From Planctomyces sp. SH-PL62 (lineage in GTDB: Bacteria; Planctomycetota; Planctomycetia; Planctomycetales; Planctomycetaceae), in assembly GCA_945893045.1 (NCBI GenBank), contig CAMDEA010000037.1, forward strand, positions 1 through 51,644: a stretch of 51,644 bases of DNA. The letters are read 5' to 3'. The translations under genes and the position numbers were made by a program. The notes beneath the pieces are model-generated. The model was not told where the DNA came from. It did not search any database and saw only the letters and a list, made by a program, of their open reading frames with translations. Below, one piece after another: positions 23,970 to 33,298 of this stretch; the stretch's first letter is position 1, and each line of letters starts with the position of its first letter.

Positions 23970-25306
23970 CGAACTGGTCCCTTTGAGTTTGTGAGTTGTT
24001 GAATCGCGATCAGCCCTTCGGCCACCATCTTCGCGCCGGCGTCCGGGGCCAGGAAGCTGCACTCGGTCGCGCCGTAGCCACCTTCGCGCACGGCTTGCAC
24101 CGTCGGGATGTAAACCACGAACGGCGTCCCTTGCCCGTGATAGGCCAGGCCGAGGATGAACGTGTTGGCGATCGGCGATTTCTCGGTCAGGTCAAGCTGA
24201 TGTTGAACGAACGGCTCGCCGGGGATCGCGACCAACGCGAGATCGCGACCGATCAGAACCGTGAGCAATCCAACGTCGGTCTTCTTGTTTCCATTGCGAT
24301 TGGGCAGCGTCAGCAGACTCTCTCTGACCTGTAGCTTGGGACTCTGTCCCGAGCCTTTGAGTTCCTCCGCGACTCGCAACGCCCCCTTGGCCAGCGAGAT
24401 GCCGGATTGCCGAGCGATGTTGAATCGATTCTCACCGCGCAGATTGTGGAGGTCATACGGGTCGAGATCCCCTTGCGCTCCTTGCAGGAACATGCCCAGG
24501 CAATCGTCGCCGAGTTCTTGTTCGAGGTAATCGACCATCGTACCAGGGAAGTCGCGCGAGACTACTCCGGCTCCCATCAGAGCGACCGGGTGACAGGCGT
24601 AATGGACGGCGAACGCTCGCGGCTTGCCCGACAGATCGTCGACGCGAATGACGCCGACCGTTGGATCAATCGGCTGAGTCGGCCGACGATCGGGATTCTC
24701 CCACAGCGCACTGACGCGGCCGTCGCGCACCAGCCGCCGGTTGTGAGCCATGTACGCGCTCTCGAACGGTCCTTTGCCCGCCACGATCCGAGCGGCAAAA
24801 CGATTCTGCATCGCTTTGCCAATCGCCGCGACGACCTTCGATTCGGTCTCCGCGTACCACGGATCGGCTGAGAGTCCTGGCCAATCGACCGACTCCGCCG
24901 GAGCCTTACCGCTGCGAGTCCAATCGGGAGCGGCCGGCGGCTTGATGAGCATCCCTCGCGGATTCATCCCCGCATGAGTGTGCGTCGCGCTGAGGATCAC
25001 ATGATCGACACCCCACTTCGCCTTCGCTTCAGCAATCACCTTTTGCGACGCGAAGACGATCAAGTCCGCTGAGACAATCGCGATCGAAACCTTTTCATCA
25101 TTGAGCACCAGCACTCGCGCGAACAGCGGATCGCGCAGTCTCAACGGCTGGCCGAACAGATCGACGGCATTCTCGGCAGTCGGTGTGATGTCGACCTTCG
25201 ATGTGCCGGCAGAGAACGGTGTGTCGGAATCCGCGCTGTGGCTTTGCCGAAAACTGAACAACGCCAGAGTCACACTGAGGCAGGCGGTCACAAGCTGTTG
25301 CTTCAT
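23966..25306 (-). CDS. Neutral/alkaline ceramidase-like exported protein
   Basis: ATG 25306 is preceded by AAGAGAG; the longer frame upstream enters a palindrome and is rejected. The protein has 446 residues with a signal peptide at about 1-25. Hallmarks: FSAGTSKVDITPTAENAVDL (about 32-51), VILSATHTHAGMNPRG (about 118-133, the conserved histidine cluster), YACHPVALMG and MFLQGAQGDLDPY. It resembles other ceramidase-like hydrolases of planctomycetes and its neighbour at 16921-18363, though the two are diverged. It lies in a minus-strand run after the SGNH hydrolase, 94 bases apart, with a palindrome filling the gap. The substrate is not proven. Confidence 0.83.
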   Translation of the reverse strand: MKQQLVTACLSVTLALFSFRQSHSADSDTPFSAGTSKVDITPTAENAVDLFGQPLRLRDPLFARVLVLNDEKVSIAIVSADLIVFASQKVIAEAKAKWGVDHVILSATHTHAGMNPRGMLIKPPAAPDWTRSGKAPAESVDWPGLSADPWYAETESKVVAAIGKAMQNRFAARIVAGKGPFESAYMAHNRRLVRDGRVSALWENPDRRPTQPIDPTVGVIRVDDLSGKPRAFAVHYACHPVALMGAGVVSRDFPGTMVDYLEQELGDDCLGMFLQGAQGDLDPYDLHNLRGENRFNIARQSGISLAKGALRVAEELKGSGQSPKLQVRESLLTLPNRNGNKKTDVGLLTVLIGRDLALVAIPGEPFVQHQLDLTEKSPIANTFILGLAYHGQGTPFVVYIPTVQAVREGGYGATECSFLAPDAGAKMVAEGLIAIQQLTNSKGPVR

Positions 25307-25349
25307 TCGACTCTCTTCTGTGGTTGTGAACGGGGTCTGACTTCGTGAT

Positions 25350-25403
25350 GTAGACCGGTCACTCCGTGACCGGAATCTTCGAGTCACGGAGTGACTCGTC
25401 TAC
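25350..25403. repeat. Nested palindrome providing a stop codon
   Basis: Bounded by GTAGAC (25350) and GTCTAC (ends 25403). The left hairpin is CGGTCAC-TCC-GTGACCG. The right half, as reverse complement, is GAGTCAC-TCC-GTGACTC. The two stem differences are both compensated. On the minus strand the terminal GTAG supplies the TAG stop of the SGNH hydrolase gene (25400-25402). Confidence 0.85.
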
Positions 25404-26188
25404 TTTGCGGCTTCGCCGCCCGATTTCTTCAACGCGGCAACCGTTTCTTGATGCTGCGCCCACGCGGTTTCTTGCAGAGCCTTGGCGACATCCGCCGGAA
25501 TGGCCTCGGGCGCAGCGAGGCCGAGCGGGCTGCGATCGGTCATCGCGCTGTAGATCATGCACGAGTAGAGATACGAGCCCCACAGACCCGGATGCGCGCG
25601 GTCCTTCGCGAACAGACTTTCGAGCCGCTCGGTCGAGGGCTTTTCGCCGAAGTACTTGATGTAGGCATAACTGGCATCGACGATCGGGACGCCGAGTTCC
25701 TTGCCCATCGCGAAGTGCAGACTGTGCTGACGCTCGAAGCCGTTCGGGTAGTCGCTGAGGATCGAGGCGGTGCCGAACAACACCGTCTTCGAGCCGCTCT
25801 CTTTGATCAATGTGTGAAACTGCCGAGCGTACGGTTGGAACGCCGGCTCTTGGACATGGTAGATGTCTTGCAAAACGACGAAATCCCACGAGCCGCTCGC
25901 AATCATCGCGCGAGCAGACCCTTCGCCGGTCCCGGCATCCCAGTGCGAACGCAACGATGCGCCCCCTTTGATGCAGCCGCCAACCTTGATGTGCCGTCCC
26001 CCTTTGTCCGACGCGGCCAGCTTCTCCAGCAATTGGTTGCTGACGATCGTCGGGCATTGGCTGTTGCCGATCAGCAAGACGCGGATCGGCTTCGGGACGT
26101 CGTCGGCCCAAACATCGTTCATCGCCAGACCAGCCATTAACAACGTAACGGCCCACGTGATCGGTTTCATTTTCAGGTGATGTTTCAT
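25400..26188 (-). CDS. Exported SGNH-hydrolase-like protein
   Basis: 262 residues; a signal peptide at about 7-28 (ITWAVTLLMAGLAMNDVWA). Block I reads RVLLIGNSQC (about 35-44), the G-N-S form found in several planctomycete SGNH-like proteins. FVVLQDIYHVQEP and AHPGLWGSYLYSCMIYSAMT (about 197-216) supply the conserved Q/D and histidine regions. It is probably an esterase-like hydrolase of unknown substrate. The ATG overlaps the stop of the DUF1016 gene (ATGA), so the two are translationally coupled. Its stop codon is provided by a palindromic element. Confidence 0.75.
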   Translation of the reverse strand: MKHHLKMKPITWAVTLLMAGLAMNDVWADDVPKPIRVLLIGNSQCPTIVSNQLLEKLAASDKGGRHIKVGGCIKGGASLRSHWDAGTGEGSARAMIASGSWDFVVLQDIYHVQEPAFQPYARQFHTLIKESGSKTVLFGTASILSDYPNGFERQHSLHFAMGKELGVPIVDASYAYIKYFGEKPSTERLESLFAKDRAHPGLWGSYLYSCMIYSAMTDRSPLGLAAPEAIPADVAKALQETAWAQHQETVAALKKSGGEAAK

Positions 26189-27459
26189 CGGACGCCTTTC
26201 TTGCGTGTGATTTTCTTCTTCGTGGGTGCTGGTTTGGGCATGAGACTCTCAATGCGGTCGCGGTCGGCTTCGAGAAACGCTCGCAGTTTCTCGGCAGACG
26301 GGAGTGCCGTGAGATACCGCGAGACAAACAGTTTGTTATCAAGTCCCGCGGTCGCGAACTCGACGACGACGTTTTCGCGATCGCTGCACAGGATGATCCC
26401 GATCGGCGGCTGGTCTCCCTCCGCCATTTCGTTCGCCTTCCACCAATTGAGGTAGAAGTTCATTTGCCCGGCATCAGCATGTTTGAACGGCCGAATCTTG
26501 AGATCAATGATGACATGGCAGCGGAGCCAGCGGTGATAGAAGACGAGGTCGATGTAATCGTGCTGACGTCCGACCGTGATCCGTTTCTGCCGAGCCTCGA
26601 AACAAAACCCTTCGCCCAATTCCAGCAGGAACGTCTGCAAGTGATTGAGGAGCGCGGTTTCGAGATCCGACTCGATGTACTCCGGCCGCTGAGCCAAGCC
26701 GGTGAATTCCAGCACATACGGATCGCGAATGAGATCGGCGATGGTCTCTCGCGGCTCCTGCCGGCGAGCACGTTCGATGACCGCTTTCTTGTTGGTCGAG
26801 AGACCGGTGCGTTCGTAAAGCAAGCTGCCGACCTGCCGCTGGAGTTGACGCACGGACCAATTGCCTTTGAGGCATTCGTTTTCAAAGAAGGCTCGTTTCC
26901 AGGGATCGTCGATCGCGAGGAGTTCTTGGAGCTTCGTCCATGAAAGGCAAAGAATGGCCGACGCCGGAAGCGGAGTTGGCAATTCGCGGGTCACTGACCC
27001 GCGAATTGTGGTTGAAGCTTTTTCGACAATTCGACAGACAACGTCTGTCGAATTGCTGTCGCTTGAGTCCATCAGCAATCCGATGACCTTCGTCTCCAAA
27101 GATTTTACGGGCGCGGAGTGCCGTTCCAATTCGCGGGTCACTGACCCGCGAATCTGAGGATAAGTCAGGTACAACGAACGGCAGTCTCGCAACACGCGCG
27201 GATCACCCAGTCCTTTGACCTGCCGTTTTTTCAGGTCGGCAGCGAGTGACTCCAGCAGCTCTGTGCCGTACTTCGCGCGATCCTTTCCCGCTTGCTCGTA
27301 TTCGACGATGTAAGCTCCGACGAGCCAGTTGCGCAGGACGAGCGCTTGATTGACCGCCGCTGCCGCGCGGCCTTGTAGCTCTGCGGTCGTGGCCTTGATC
27401 GCTTTGACGAGATTCGAATAGTTCAGGCGGCGAGATGGTTGAATGGTCGGCTTCGGCAT
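26185..27459 (-). CDS. DUF1016 (YhcG-type) PD-(D/E)XK nuclease with a palindrome-encoded insert
   Basis: 424 residues, cytoplasmic. The N-terminal DUF1016 domain has VLRNWLVGAYIVEYEQAG and a helical region. The C-terminal PD-(D/E)XK nuclease fold has GFCFEARQKRITVGRQHDYI followed by DLVFYHRWLRCHVIIDLKIR (D...DLK core). The family is found near restriction systems and mobile DNA. Residues about 103-160 (starting RGSVTREL and ending the same way) are encoded by an element at 26980-27153. Removing them leaves about 366 residues, a usual family length, and joins YLTYPQI to LCLSWTKLQELLAIDDPWKR as in relatives. It is coupled to the SGNH gene by ATGA overlap. Confidence 0.85.
   Translation of the reverse strand: MPKPTIQPSRRLNYSNLVKAIKATTAELQGRAAAAVNQALVLRNWLVGAYIVEYEQAGKDRAKYGTELLESLAADLKKRQVKGLGDPRVLRDCRSLYLTYPQIRGSVTRELERHSAPVKSLETKVIGLLMDSSDSNSTDVVCRIVEKASTTIRGSVTRELPTPLPASAILCLSWTKLQELLAIDDPWKRAFFENECLKGNWSVRQLQRQVGSLLYERTGLSTNKKAVIERARRQEPRETIADLIRDPYVLEFTGLAQRPEYIESDLETALLNHLQTFLLELGEGFCFEARQKRITVGRQHDYIDLVFYHRWLRCHVIIDLKIRPFKHADAGQMNFYLNWWKANEMAEGDQPPIGIILCSDRENVVVEFATAGLDNKLFVSRYLTALPSAEKLRAFLEADRDRIESLMPKPAPTKKKITRKKGVR
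26980..27153. repeat. Composite palindromic element read in frame in the DUF1016 gene
   Basis: Two copies of the palindrome AATTCGCGGGTCA/CTGACCCGCGAATT lie at 26980-27007 and 27128-27153. Between them is a different hairpin, CAATTCGACAGAC-AAC with its complement (27027-27055). The unit has no stop in the minus reading frame of the nuclease and adds about 58 residues. Confidence 0.85.
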
Positions 27460-27533
27460 GATGGTTCGCCTCGATGGATTCCTTCGCTTTCAAAAGTTGT
27501 TGCGAACGAGTCAAGTTCTTGGGCCGCGTGAAC

Positions 27534-27620
27534 GTAGCCGTCATCGCTCCGCGTGACGAGCCGAATGGCAAACCGCGTCGGTGAAGCGCTCGGCTCGTCA
27601 CGCGGAGCGATGACGGCTAC
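27534..27620. repeat. Nested palindrome between tandem minus-strand genes
   Basis: Perfect 31-bp inverted arms (27534-27564 and 27590-27620), bounded by GTAGCC and GGCTAC. Each arm contains a small hairpin GTCA-(T)CGC-TCC-GCG-TGAC with one bulged T. It lies between the stop of the PmoA-like gene and the start of the DUF1016 gene. Confidence 0.88.
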
Positions 27621-27648
27621 GTTGGCAGCAAATCATGGCCGCGATGGC

Positions 27649-29226
27649 TTATGGCTTCGACTCCAGTTCCAGCGCCTCGCGGAACTTCGCGAGCGATTCC
27701 TTCTCGTTGCCCTGCGCTGCGTAGGCGTGGCCGTAGGCTCGCAGCATTTTGATTTTCCACACCGGAGCCATCCCTTTCATGTCGCCATATTGCTTGAGCA
27801 TGGCGAGAGCCTCGTCGGTCTTGACCTGATCGGTCAGTAGCCGAGCGATCGAGATCGTTGCGGTCAGCGGTTGCCAGCCGTTTCCCTTCCCGCTGATCGC
27901 GAACGCTTGCCGATACGCGGTTAAAGCCTGCTCGTCGTCCTTCAGGTTGTTGGTGTAGTTGTCGGCCAGTGTGAGCCAGAACGCTTGGTTCTTCGGAGCC
28001 AACTTCAACGCCGCTTTCAGATCGGCTTCCGCTTTCGGGCCGTTCTTGAGGAACGAGTAAATCTGACCGCGCAGATGAAACGCTTCGCTGGCTTTGTCCT
28101 GCATGTCAGCGGGCCAAGACGAAAAATCTTCGGATGCGAATTGCTCGATCAGCTCCTTCCACTTGCGGTCTTGATGGAGCACCTTCATGCGGCTCAGCGT
28201 TGCATCGGGATCGGACGTGTAATGGCCGTATTGCTCCGCGACCTTTGCGGCCGTCGGGTCGCCGTGATGGAAATAGAGGCGATGCCGCAGCGTGATGCTC
28301 TTGCCGGCCGGGATCGTGAAATCGCCTGAGTGCGATGCACACGCCGGACAAGCGTTGCCGGCCGGGCGGCACACGACCGTCTTGTGGTCGTTGTAGTTCC
28401 CTTTGAAGTGATCGGTGCCGAACCGATTCGTGGTGATCAGCCCGTAAGTTCGAGCGTGCCAGTGCGTCGGGAAGCGGACGTTCGAGGGGTGATCGAACAT
28501 CGCGATGCCGACGGTCTTGCCGCTGGCGTCGGGACCGAAGTAGTCGGCCCACTCGGCCCGCTTGCCCCAGGCATCGGCGTTGCGATCGCCGCGGCTGTTG
28601 AGGATCGTGCCGGCGAACTTGTTTCCCTTCTCGTCCTCGACCTTCATTGAGCCAGCCACTCGCACCAGCAGTCCGCCGTCGCGCTTGTCGCCCATGTGTA
28701 CCGGCGCGTCGGCGGCTTTCAGTTCGATGTCGTAGTCCATCAGCAACTGCCGGTTCTCCAGCGGGATGAATCCGAGCCGCACTCGTTCACGTAACACGAG
28801 CTTGCCGTCGCCGAGCCATTGATTCCAGAAGATGACCTCACCGGTCTTGCCTGACGCGATCTTCTCGATCTTTTCCAGTTGGATTTCCGCCGAGTGCCCC
28901 GCCTTCTCCTTGCCGGGAGCCCACCAAAAGTTGAAGCCGTTCACATCGCTGTGCGAAAAGCGAATCGAGCGATGATGCGGATGATCGGGCTCTTCGCCGG
29001 GGACTCCCGCCCGCATCGGGTAATGCCGAGTGACGTTCTCGCCATTCGGCCCAATCACCGGGTACAGAAACGGAGCCACCCATTCCTTGTGCCGCCACTC
29101 GGTGAAAACCTGACCGTCGATCTGCACCTGAATGCGATCGGCAAGTTCGGTGATCGTGACCTCGGCAGAGAGCCCCGCCGTACACGCCAAGAGACAGAGG
29201 ATGCTGGACAGAGAAGCGATTTTCAT
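27649..29226 (-). CDS. PmoA / DUF6807-family exported protein with TPR tail
   Basis: 525 residues with a signal peptide at about 1-20. The PmoA/DUF6807 portion (about 22-330) includes FTEWRHKEWVAPFLYPVIGP, DHPHHRSIRFSHSDVNGFNFWW (metal-like HPHH cluster) and FDHPSNVRFPTHWHARTYGL. A TPR-like tail (about 340-525) has the landmarks FASEDFSSWP, AFHLRGQIY, AEADLKAAL and DDEQALTAYRQAFA. The same landmarks occur in the tail of the DUF4838 protein at 3669-7121. The enzymatic role of DUF6807 proteins is not established, despite the PmoA name. It is separated by only six bases from the upstream cytochrome gene. Confidence 0.83.
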   Translation of the reverse strand: MKIASLSSILCLLACTAGLSAEVTITELADRIQVQIDGQVFTEWRHKEWVAPFLYPVIGPNGENVTRHYPMRAGVPGEEPDHPHHRSIRFSHSDVNGFNFWWAPGKEKAGHSAEIQLEKIEKIASGKTGEVIFWNQWLGDGKLVLRERVRLGFIPLENRQLLMDYDIELKAADAPVHMGDKRDGGLLVRVAGSMKVEDEKGNKFAGTILNSRGDRNADAWGKRAEWADYFGPDASGKTVGIAMFDHPSNVRFPTHWHARTYGLITTNRFGTDHFKGNYNDHKTVVCRPAGNACPACASHSGDFTIPAGKSITLRHRLYFHHGDPTAAKVAEQYGHYTSDPDATLSRMKVLHQDRKWKELIEQFASEDFSSWPADMQDKASEAFHLRGQIYSFLKNGPKAEADLKAALKLAPKNQAFWLTLADNYTNNLKDDEQALTAYRQAFAISGKGNGWQPLTATISIARLLTDQVKTDEALAMLKQYGDMKGMAPVWKIKMLRAYGHAYAAQGNEKESLAKFREALELESKP

Positions 29227-29232
29227 GGACGG

Positions 29233-32085
29233 CTACTTCTTGAAGTTCGGATGTGTCGAATCACCCAGCGATTCGAGGTAGGCCAGCAGGTCCAAGATCT
29301 CTTCCTTGGTGAGCGTGTTGAGCAAGCCGGCAGGCATCGGTGAGACCTTGGAAAGCGAGCGTGATTCGATCTCCGACTTTTTGATCGTGACGGTTTCAGG
29401 CTCCAGCGGATTCTTGCGAAGGACGACCTTCTCCGGAGTCTCCTCGACGATTCGTCCAATGACCACTTGGCCCGCCACCGTTTCGATCGCGGTGTTCATG
29501 TATTGTTCGGAGAGGACTTTGGAGGGCTCGGTGGACGATTCCAAAATGTCCTGTCGCTTGAAGCGTGTGGCGACCGCGGTCAGGTCGGGACCGATCATGC
29601 CCCCTTGATCGCCATAGCGATGGCAGGCGGCGCATTGCGCTTCGATGTAAATCTCTCGGCCGCGCGAAAAGCTGCGTCCCTTGCTCACTTGATTCAGCAG
29701 TGGTTGCAAATCGGCCGTCGTCCATTCTTGGACCACCTTGCGCGGCGGCCCCTTGGGAAGCAGCGGCTTGTTCGAGTGCGTCGCGGTGTACGTCGACAGG
29801 ACGTCGTTGAGTGCGACGATCTCTTCCGGCGACATGGTGAACTTGGCCGCTTCGTGAGCCTGCGACATGAAGTTGGCGAAACTGGCACCGTTGTTGAACC
29901 GAATGCCCGCGTCTTCAAACCATTTCACGACGTGAGCGGGATGTTCGGTCGAGCGACCGGCGTTCCACCACAACAGGTACGTTTTGCGAAGCTCGACGTT
30001 CCATCCCGATCTGATGTTTCGCAAGTGCATGGCGTAGGTCACTTGCTCTTCTTGCGTTGGTGTCGCCTTCAGGAGTGCGACGGTCTTGGCAACCGCATTC
30101 GGCGCATTCAGGGCGAGAAGAATCTGAGATAGCTCGCGATTCACGAATTCGCTCTTGGCGGGATATTGCGGATCGAGGTTTGCGATCACCTGCTTCGCGA
30201 CATCGCCGGTCGGAACTCCTTGCCGCGCGATCGAGACTTCAATCACCCGCAACTTGGCGAGCGTTTGCTCCTCCGTGAGCTTGGCGAATGGGATCGCCGT
30301 CAGCGTTTTCAGAATCGCCGGTTGAGTCTCCGCAACTCCCAGCCGGGCGAGTGCCAGCAGCGCGGTGAATACGGCGTGCGGCTGCTTCTCGGCCAGCGCT
30401 TTCGCCTGCCACTCGGCAATGGGATTGCGTTCAATCGCCAGCCGCGCCGCGTACCGAACGGAGCGATCCGCGTGATTCAAATGAGGCCAAGCGAACTCAA
30501 CCGCCGCGGGATCGGCATGGCTATTCAACGACTCCAACTTGCGGCGCAGATCTCGCAGTTCGCGGCCTCCCTTTTCTTGAAGGTCGTTCGTGGCAATCGG
30601 TGTCGCGGGCTCAGTACCGGTGTAAGTGACGCGGAACAAACTCGCCTGAGTTCCCCGGCCGCCGATCGTGAAATACATCGAGCCATCGTCGCCGATAACG
30701 ACATCCGTCAGATTGAACGGCGTCTTGCCACCCGTGCCCTTGAGCGATTTGGGAGCGACGAAATTCTCGAACGTGCCCGAGTAGCTCGCACCGCTGGGTG
30801 TCAGATGCACGGCGATGAGACGGCCGTACGTCCAATCGCAGATGTAGAACGCCTTCTGATACTTCGCCGGGAAATTCGAGCCGGTGCCGAAGACGACTCC
30901 CGTCGGACAACCGATGCCGATCGTCGTCGTTTGAGGCAGTCCGTCGGCGTAATACTCGGGCCACTTGGCGCTCCCTTCGCGGAAGCCATTGTCGCCGCCG
31001 CGGACGGAATGGAAAACGTGGACCGGACGATACCAAGGAGTACCCCAGTCCCATTCCATGTCGCTGTCGAAACCAAACAATTCTCCGTCGGCATTGAAGC
31101 CGATGTCATAGGCATTCCGCTGTCCGGCGGAAAACAATTCGGCGTTCTTTCCGTCCAAGTCCACCCGCGCCACGAACCCACCCGGCGGTTGCCGGCCAGC
31201 ACCGAAACCGTTCCCGTCTTCCGCTCGCCTCAGCGCGAGATCGTCTCCATAGACGCGATGCGGAGAAGTCGGTGTCAGGTCATTGGGGACATCCACGAAG
31301 TTTCCGCAGACGATGTAGAGCCTCTTGTCCGGCCCGAGCACGATGCCATGAGCACCATGCTCACCCGCGCCGCCACGCCACTCGCGCAGGGATTCGACGT
31401 CGTCGTAGCTGTCGTCCCCTTTCGTGTCCTTGCAGCGAAACAAGCAGTACTTGCCATCCTTCCCGGCCCCGTTGAGATACAGCACATTCTCAACAAAGAG
31501 CATCCCCATCGTTTCGGTGACAGGAATCTGCAGCGTCTCCTCTTTGACGACCTTGCCGCCGTCGAGCGTCACACGCACGATCGCCTGACCTCGCTGACCA
31601 CCCAGCAGCAGGCGTCCTTTGGGATCCTTCGTGAGGCAAATCCACGAGGCCGCTTTGCCGTTGGCTTTGAGCACGTGTTCGATCTTGAACCCCGGCGGCG
31701 TCTCCAGCACTTCCACCGGAGCGACACTCGCATCGAATTGCGCAGGCTTGGAACCATCCGCCGGCCCATAAACGGCTTTCGTGATCACCAGCTTCTGACC
31801 TGCCGGCACCACGATCTCAAGTCGCCCACCTTCATTGACCTCGCGTTTGAGTTTCTCATCACCGATGCGGTACTCGACCGTGAGCTTTTTCGGAATGCCC
31901 GGAGCCGTATCACCGAAGGTTGTGTTGTCTGCGTTAATTGTGAGCTTGTTCTCTTTAACCGCCACCGCAACCACCGACGTGACGTTGGTCGTATCCTCGG
32001 CGTGTGCTGCCACCGGAGCTGATACGAAGAGAGCGCCAATCGCGATGGCCTGAAACAGCACCAACATTCCGACTGATTTCAACAT
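29233..32085 (-). CDS. PVC-type haem-binding protein: propeller, HEAT repeats, cytochrome c
   Basis: ATG 32085 is preferred to the GTG four codons earlier. The protein has 950 residues with a signal peptide at about 1-30. Order: beta-sandwich (about 35-110), a PQQ/glucose-dehydrogenase-like propeller typical of 'membrane-bound dehydrogenase' PVC proteins (about 125-500; CPTGVVFGTGSNFP, FYICDWTYGRLIAVHLTPSG), HEAT-like helices (about 510-760), and a cytochrome c domain with CAACH at about 815-819 and a likely methionine ligand in GGMIGPDLTAV. It ends in TLTKEEILDLLAYLESLGD. Such proteins are thought to oxidise sugars or alcohols in the periplasm. It heads the minus-strand run that includes the PmoA-like gene. 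Confidence 0.87.
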   Translation of the reverse strand: MLKSVGMLVLFQAIAIGALFVSAPVAAHAEDTTNVTSVVAVAVKENKLTINADNTTFGDTAPGIPKKLTVEYRIGDEKLKREVNEGGRLEIVVPAGQKLVITKAVYGPADGSKPAQFDASVAPVEVLETPPGFKIEHVLKANGKAASWICLTKDPKGRLLLGGQRGQAIVRVTLDGGKVVKEETLQIPVTETMGMLFVENVLYLNGAGKDGKYCLFRCKDTKGDDSYDDVESLREWRGGAGEHGAHGIVLGPDKRLYIVCGNFVDVPNDLTPTSPHRVYGDDLALRRAEDGNGFGAGRQPPGGFVARVDLDGKNAELFSAGQRNAYDIGFNADGELFGFDSDMEWDWGTPWYRPVHVFHSVRGGDNGFREGSAKWPEYYADGLPQTTTIGIGCPTGVVFGTGSNFPAKYQKAFYICDWTYGRLIAVHLTPSGASYSGTFENFVAPKSLKGTGGKTPFNLTDVVIGDDGSMYFTIGGRGTQASLFRVTYTGTEPATPIATNDLQEKGGRELRDLRRKLESLNSHADPAAVEFAWPHLNHADRSVRYAARLAIERNPIAEWQAKALAEKQPHAVFTALLALARLGVAETQPAILKTLTAIPFAKLTEEQTLAKLRVIEVSIARQGVPTGDVAKQVIANLDPQYPAKSEFVNRELSQILLALNAPNAVAKTVALLKATPTQEEQVTYAMHLRNIRSGWNVELRKTYLLWWNAGRSTEHPAHVVKWFEDAGIRFNNGASFANFMSQAHEAAKFTMSPEEIVALNDVLSTYTATHSNKPLLPKGPPRKVVQEWTTADLQPLLNQVSKGRSFSRGREIYIEAQCAACHRYGDQGGMIGPDLTAVATRFKRQDILESSTEPSKVLSEQYMNTAIETVAGQVVIGRIVEETPEKVVLRKNPLEPETVTIKKSEIESRSLSKVSPMPAGLLNTLTKEEILDLLAYLESLGDSTHPNFKK

Positions 32086-32235
32086 GGGTGTTCTCACTTA
32101 GATTCGATACTTGACGATGTTCCCAGCCACAAACTCGATCCGTCATTCTGATCTGTTGGCGAGAGAATCGAAATGGGCAGAGTCACAGCGAAGTCGCAGA
32201 GAGCGTGCGGAGCATTCGAGGACTCGTCCGCATTC

Positions 32236-32829
32236 GGCATGCAGCGCGAGGCCCCCGAAGCGTTCGACCTTTCACGCGAGACAGAAGCCACGCTGAAGCT
32301 CTACGGTCTGGAGCGGGGTGCGACGCAGGGCTTCGGCTGGCAGTGTCTCGTCGCGCGGCGGCTGGCCGAGCGTGGCGTGCGGTTCCTCGAATTGATTGAT
32401 GTCGGGTCAAGCAACAACTGGGACTCGCATGGCAACATGGGAGACCACGAACGTCTGGCCAAGGCAATCGCCGGTCTGCTGACCGATCTCAAGCAGCGTG
32501 GGATGTTGGACCGCACGCTGGTGGTCTGGACTTCCGAGTTTGGCCGCACTCCGTTCCACCAAGATGCCAACCACGCCGGTCGCGAGCATCACAACTTGGT
32601 CTTCTCATCCTGGATGGCGGGCGGCGGCGTGAAAGGTGGCCTCGTCCACGGCAAGTCGGACGAGTACGGAATTCTGCCCACCGAAGGAGCGGTCCATACT
32701 CACGACCTGCACGCCACCATGTTGCGGCTACTCGGCATCGACCACGAACGTCTCACATACCGCCACGCCGGCCGAGACTACCGCCTGACAGATGTCGCGG
32801 GCCGCGTGGTCACGGAGATTCTTTCGTAA
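32236..32829 (+). pseudogene. DUF1501 gene lacking its N-terminal half
   Basis: The frame from about MQREAPEAFDLSRET onward matches the second half of DUF1501 proteins: QCLVARRLAERGVRFLELID, NWDSHGNMGDHE, VVWTSEFGRTPFHQ, a C-terminal DLHATMLRLLGIDHERLTYR and RDYRLTDVAGRV. The first half with the HLSGGPS-type block is missing; the upstream bases up to the divergent cytochrome gene do not match. The reading frame is intact to its stop, so truncation may be recent. Confidence 0.82.
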
Positions 32830-32850
32830 CCCAGGCGAGCGGACGGGCGG

Positions 32851-33200
32851 TCACGCCAGAATCCCCTGCACCAGTGGAAGGCGTTCCTGTTCGATGCGAA
32901 GGTTTTCTTGTCGACAAAGATCGAATGCGATCAATTCGGTGGAGGTCAGGTGCGGAGGCAGTGAAGGTTGGCGGCCGGTGCCAGGAACGGCCAGTGAGCG
33001 GTATCGAGTGATCGTCGCGACGTCCATCAGCAGACTGACGACGTGCGGGAACTCGGCACGGAGCGCCGAAAGGATTTCGAAACCCCGTGTGGTCAAAAAA
33101 CTCAGCCGCGTTGGAAGGTCTTTGGCAGTTTGATCTGGCAAGGGGTTGGGCAACAGAAAACTCGGCCGATCGCGTTGGGATTTGGGGGGAGACTTGCGGC
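32851..33200 (-). other. Possible hypothetical gene fragment beside a transposase
   Basis: A minus-strand frame ending at 32851 reads FLTTRGFEILSALRAEFPHV and later STELIAFDLCRQENLRIEQE, which looks protein-like. I recognise no family. No convincing start lies between it and the transposase gene, and the longer frame continues into the transposase in another frame. It may be the 3' part of a gene cut by insertion of the transposon. The remainder of 32830-33298 shows nothing else. Confidence 0.3.
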
Positions 33201-33298
33201 GGCTCGGCGGAATTGTCGGTGATTTGTCGAGGTGAAGACACACGGCGAACGGTATGGCGAGATCGAATCGACAAGCGTTGGATTGAGTCGAACGATGT

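Noticed and set aside
30166..32022. A 618-residue plus-strand open frame
   Set aside because: It is the shadow of the PVC-type cytochrome/propeller gene on the other strand; no protein-like motifs.
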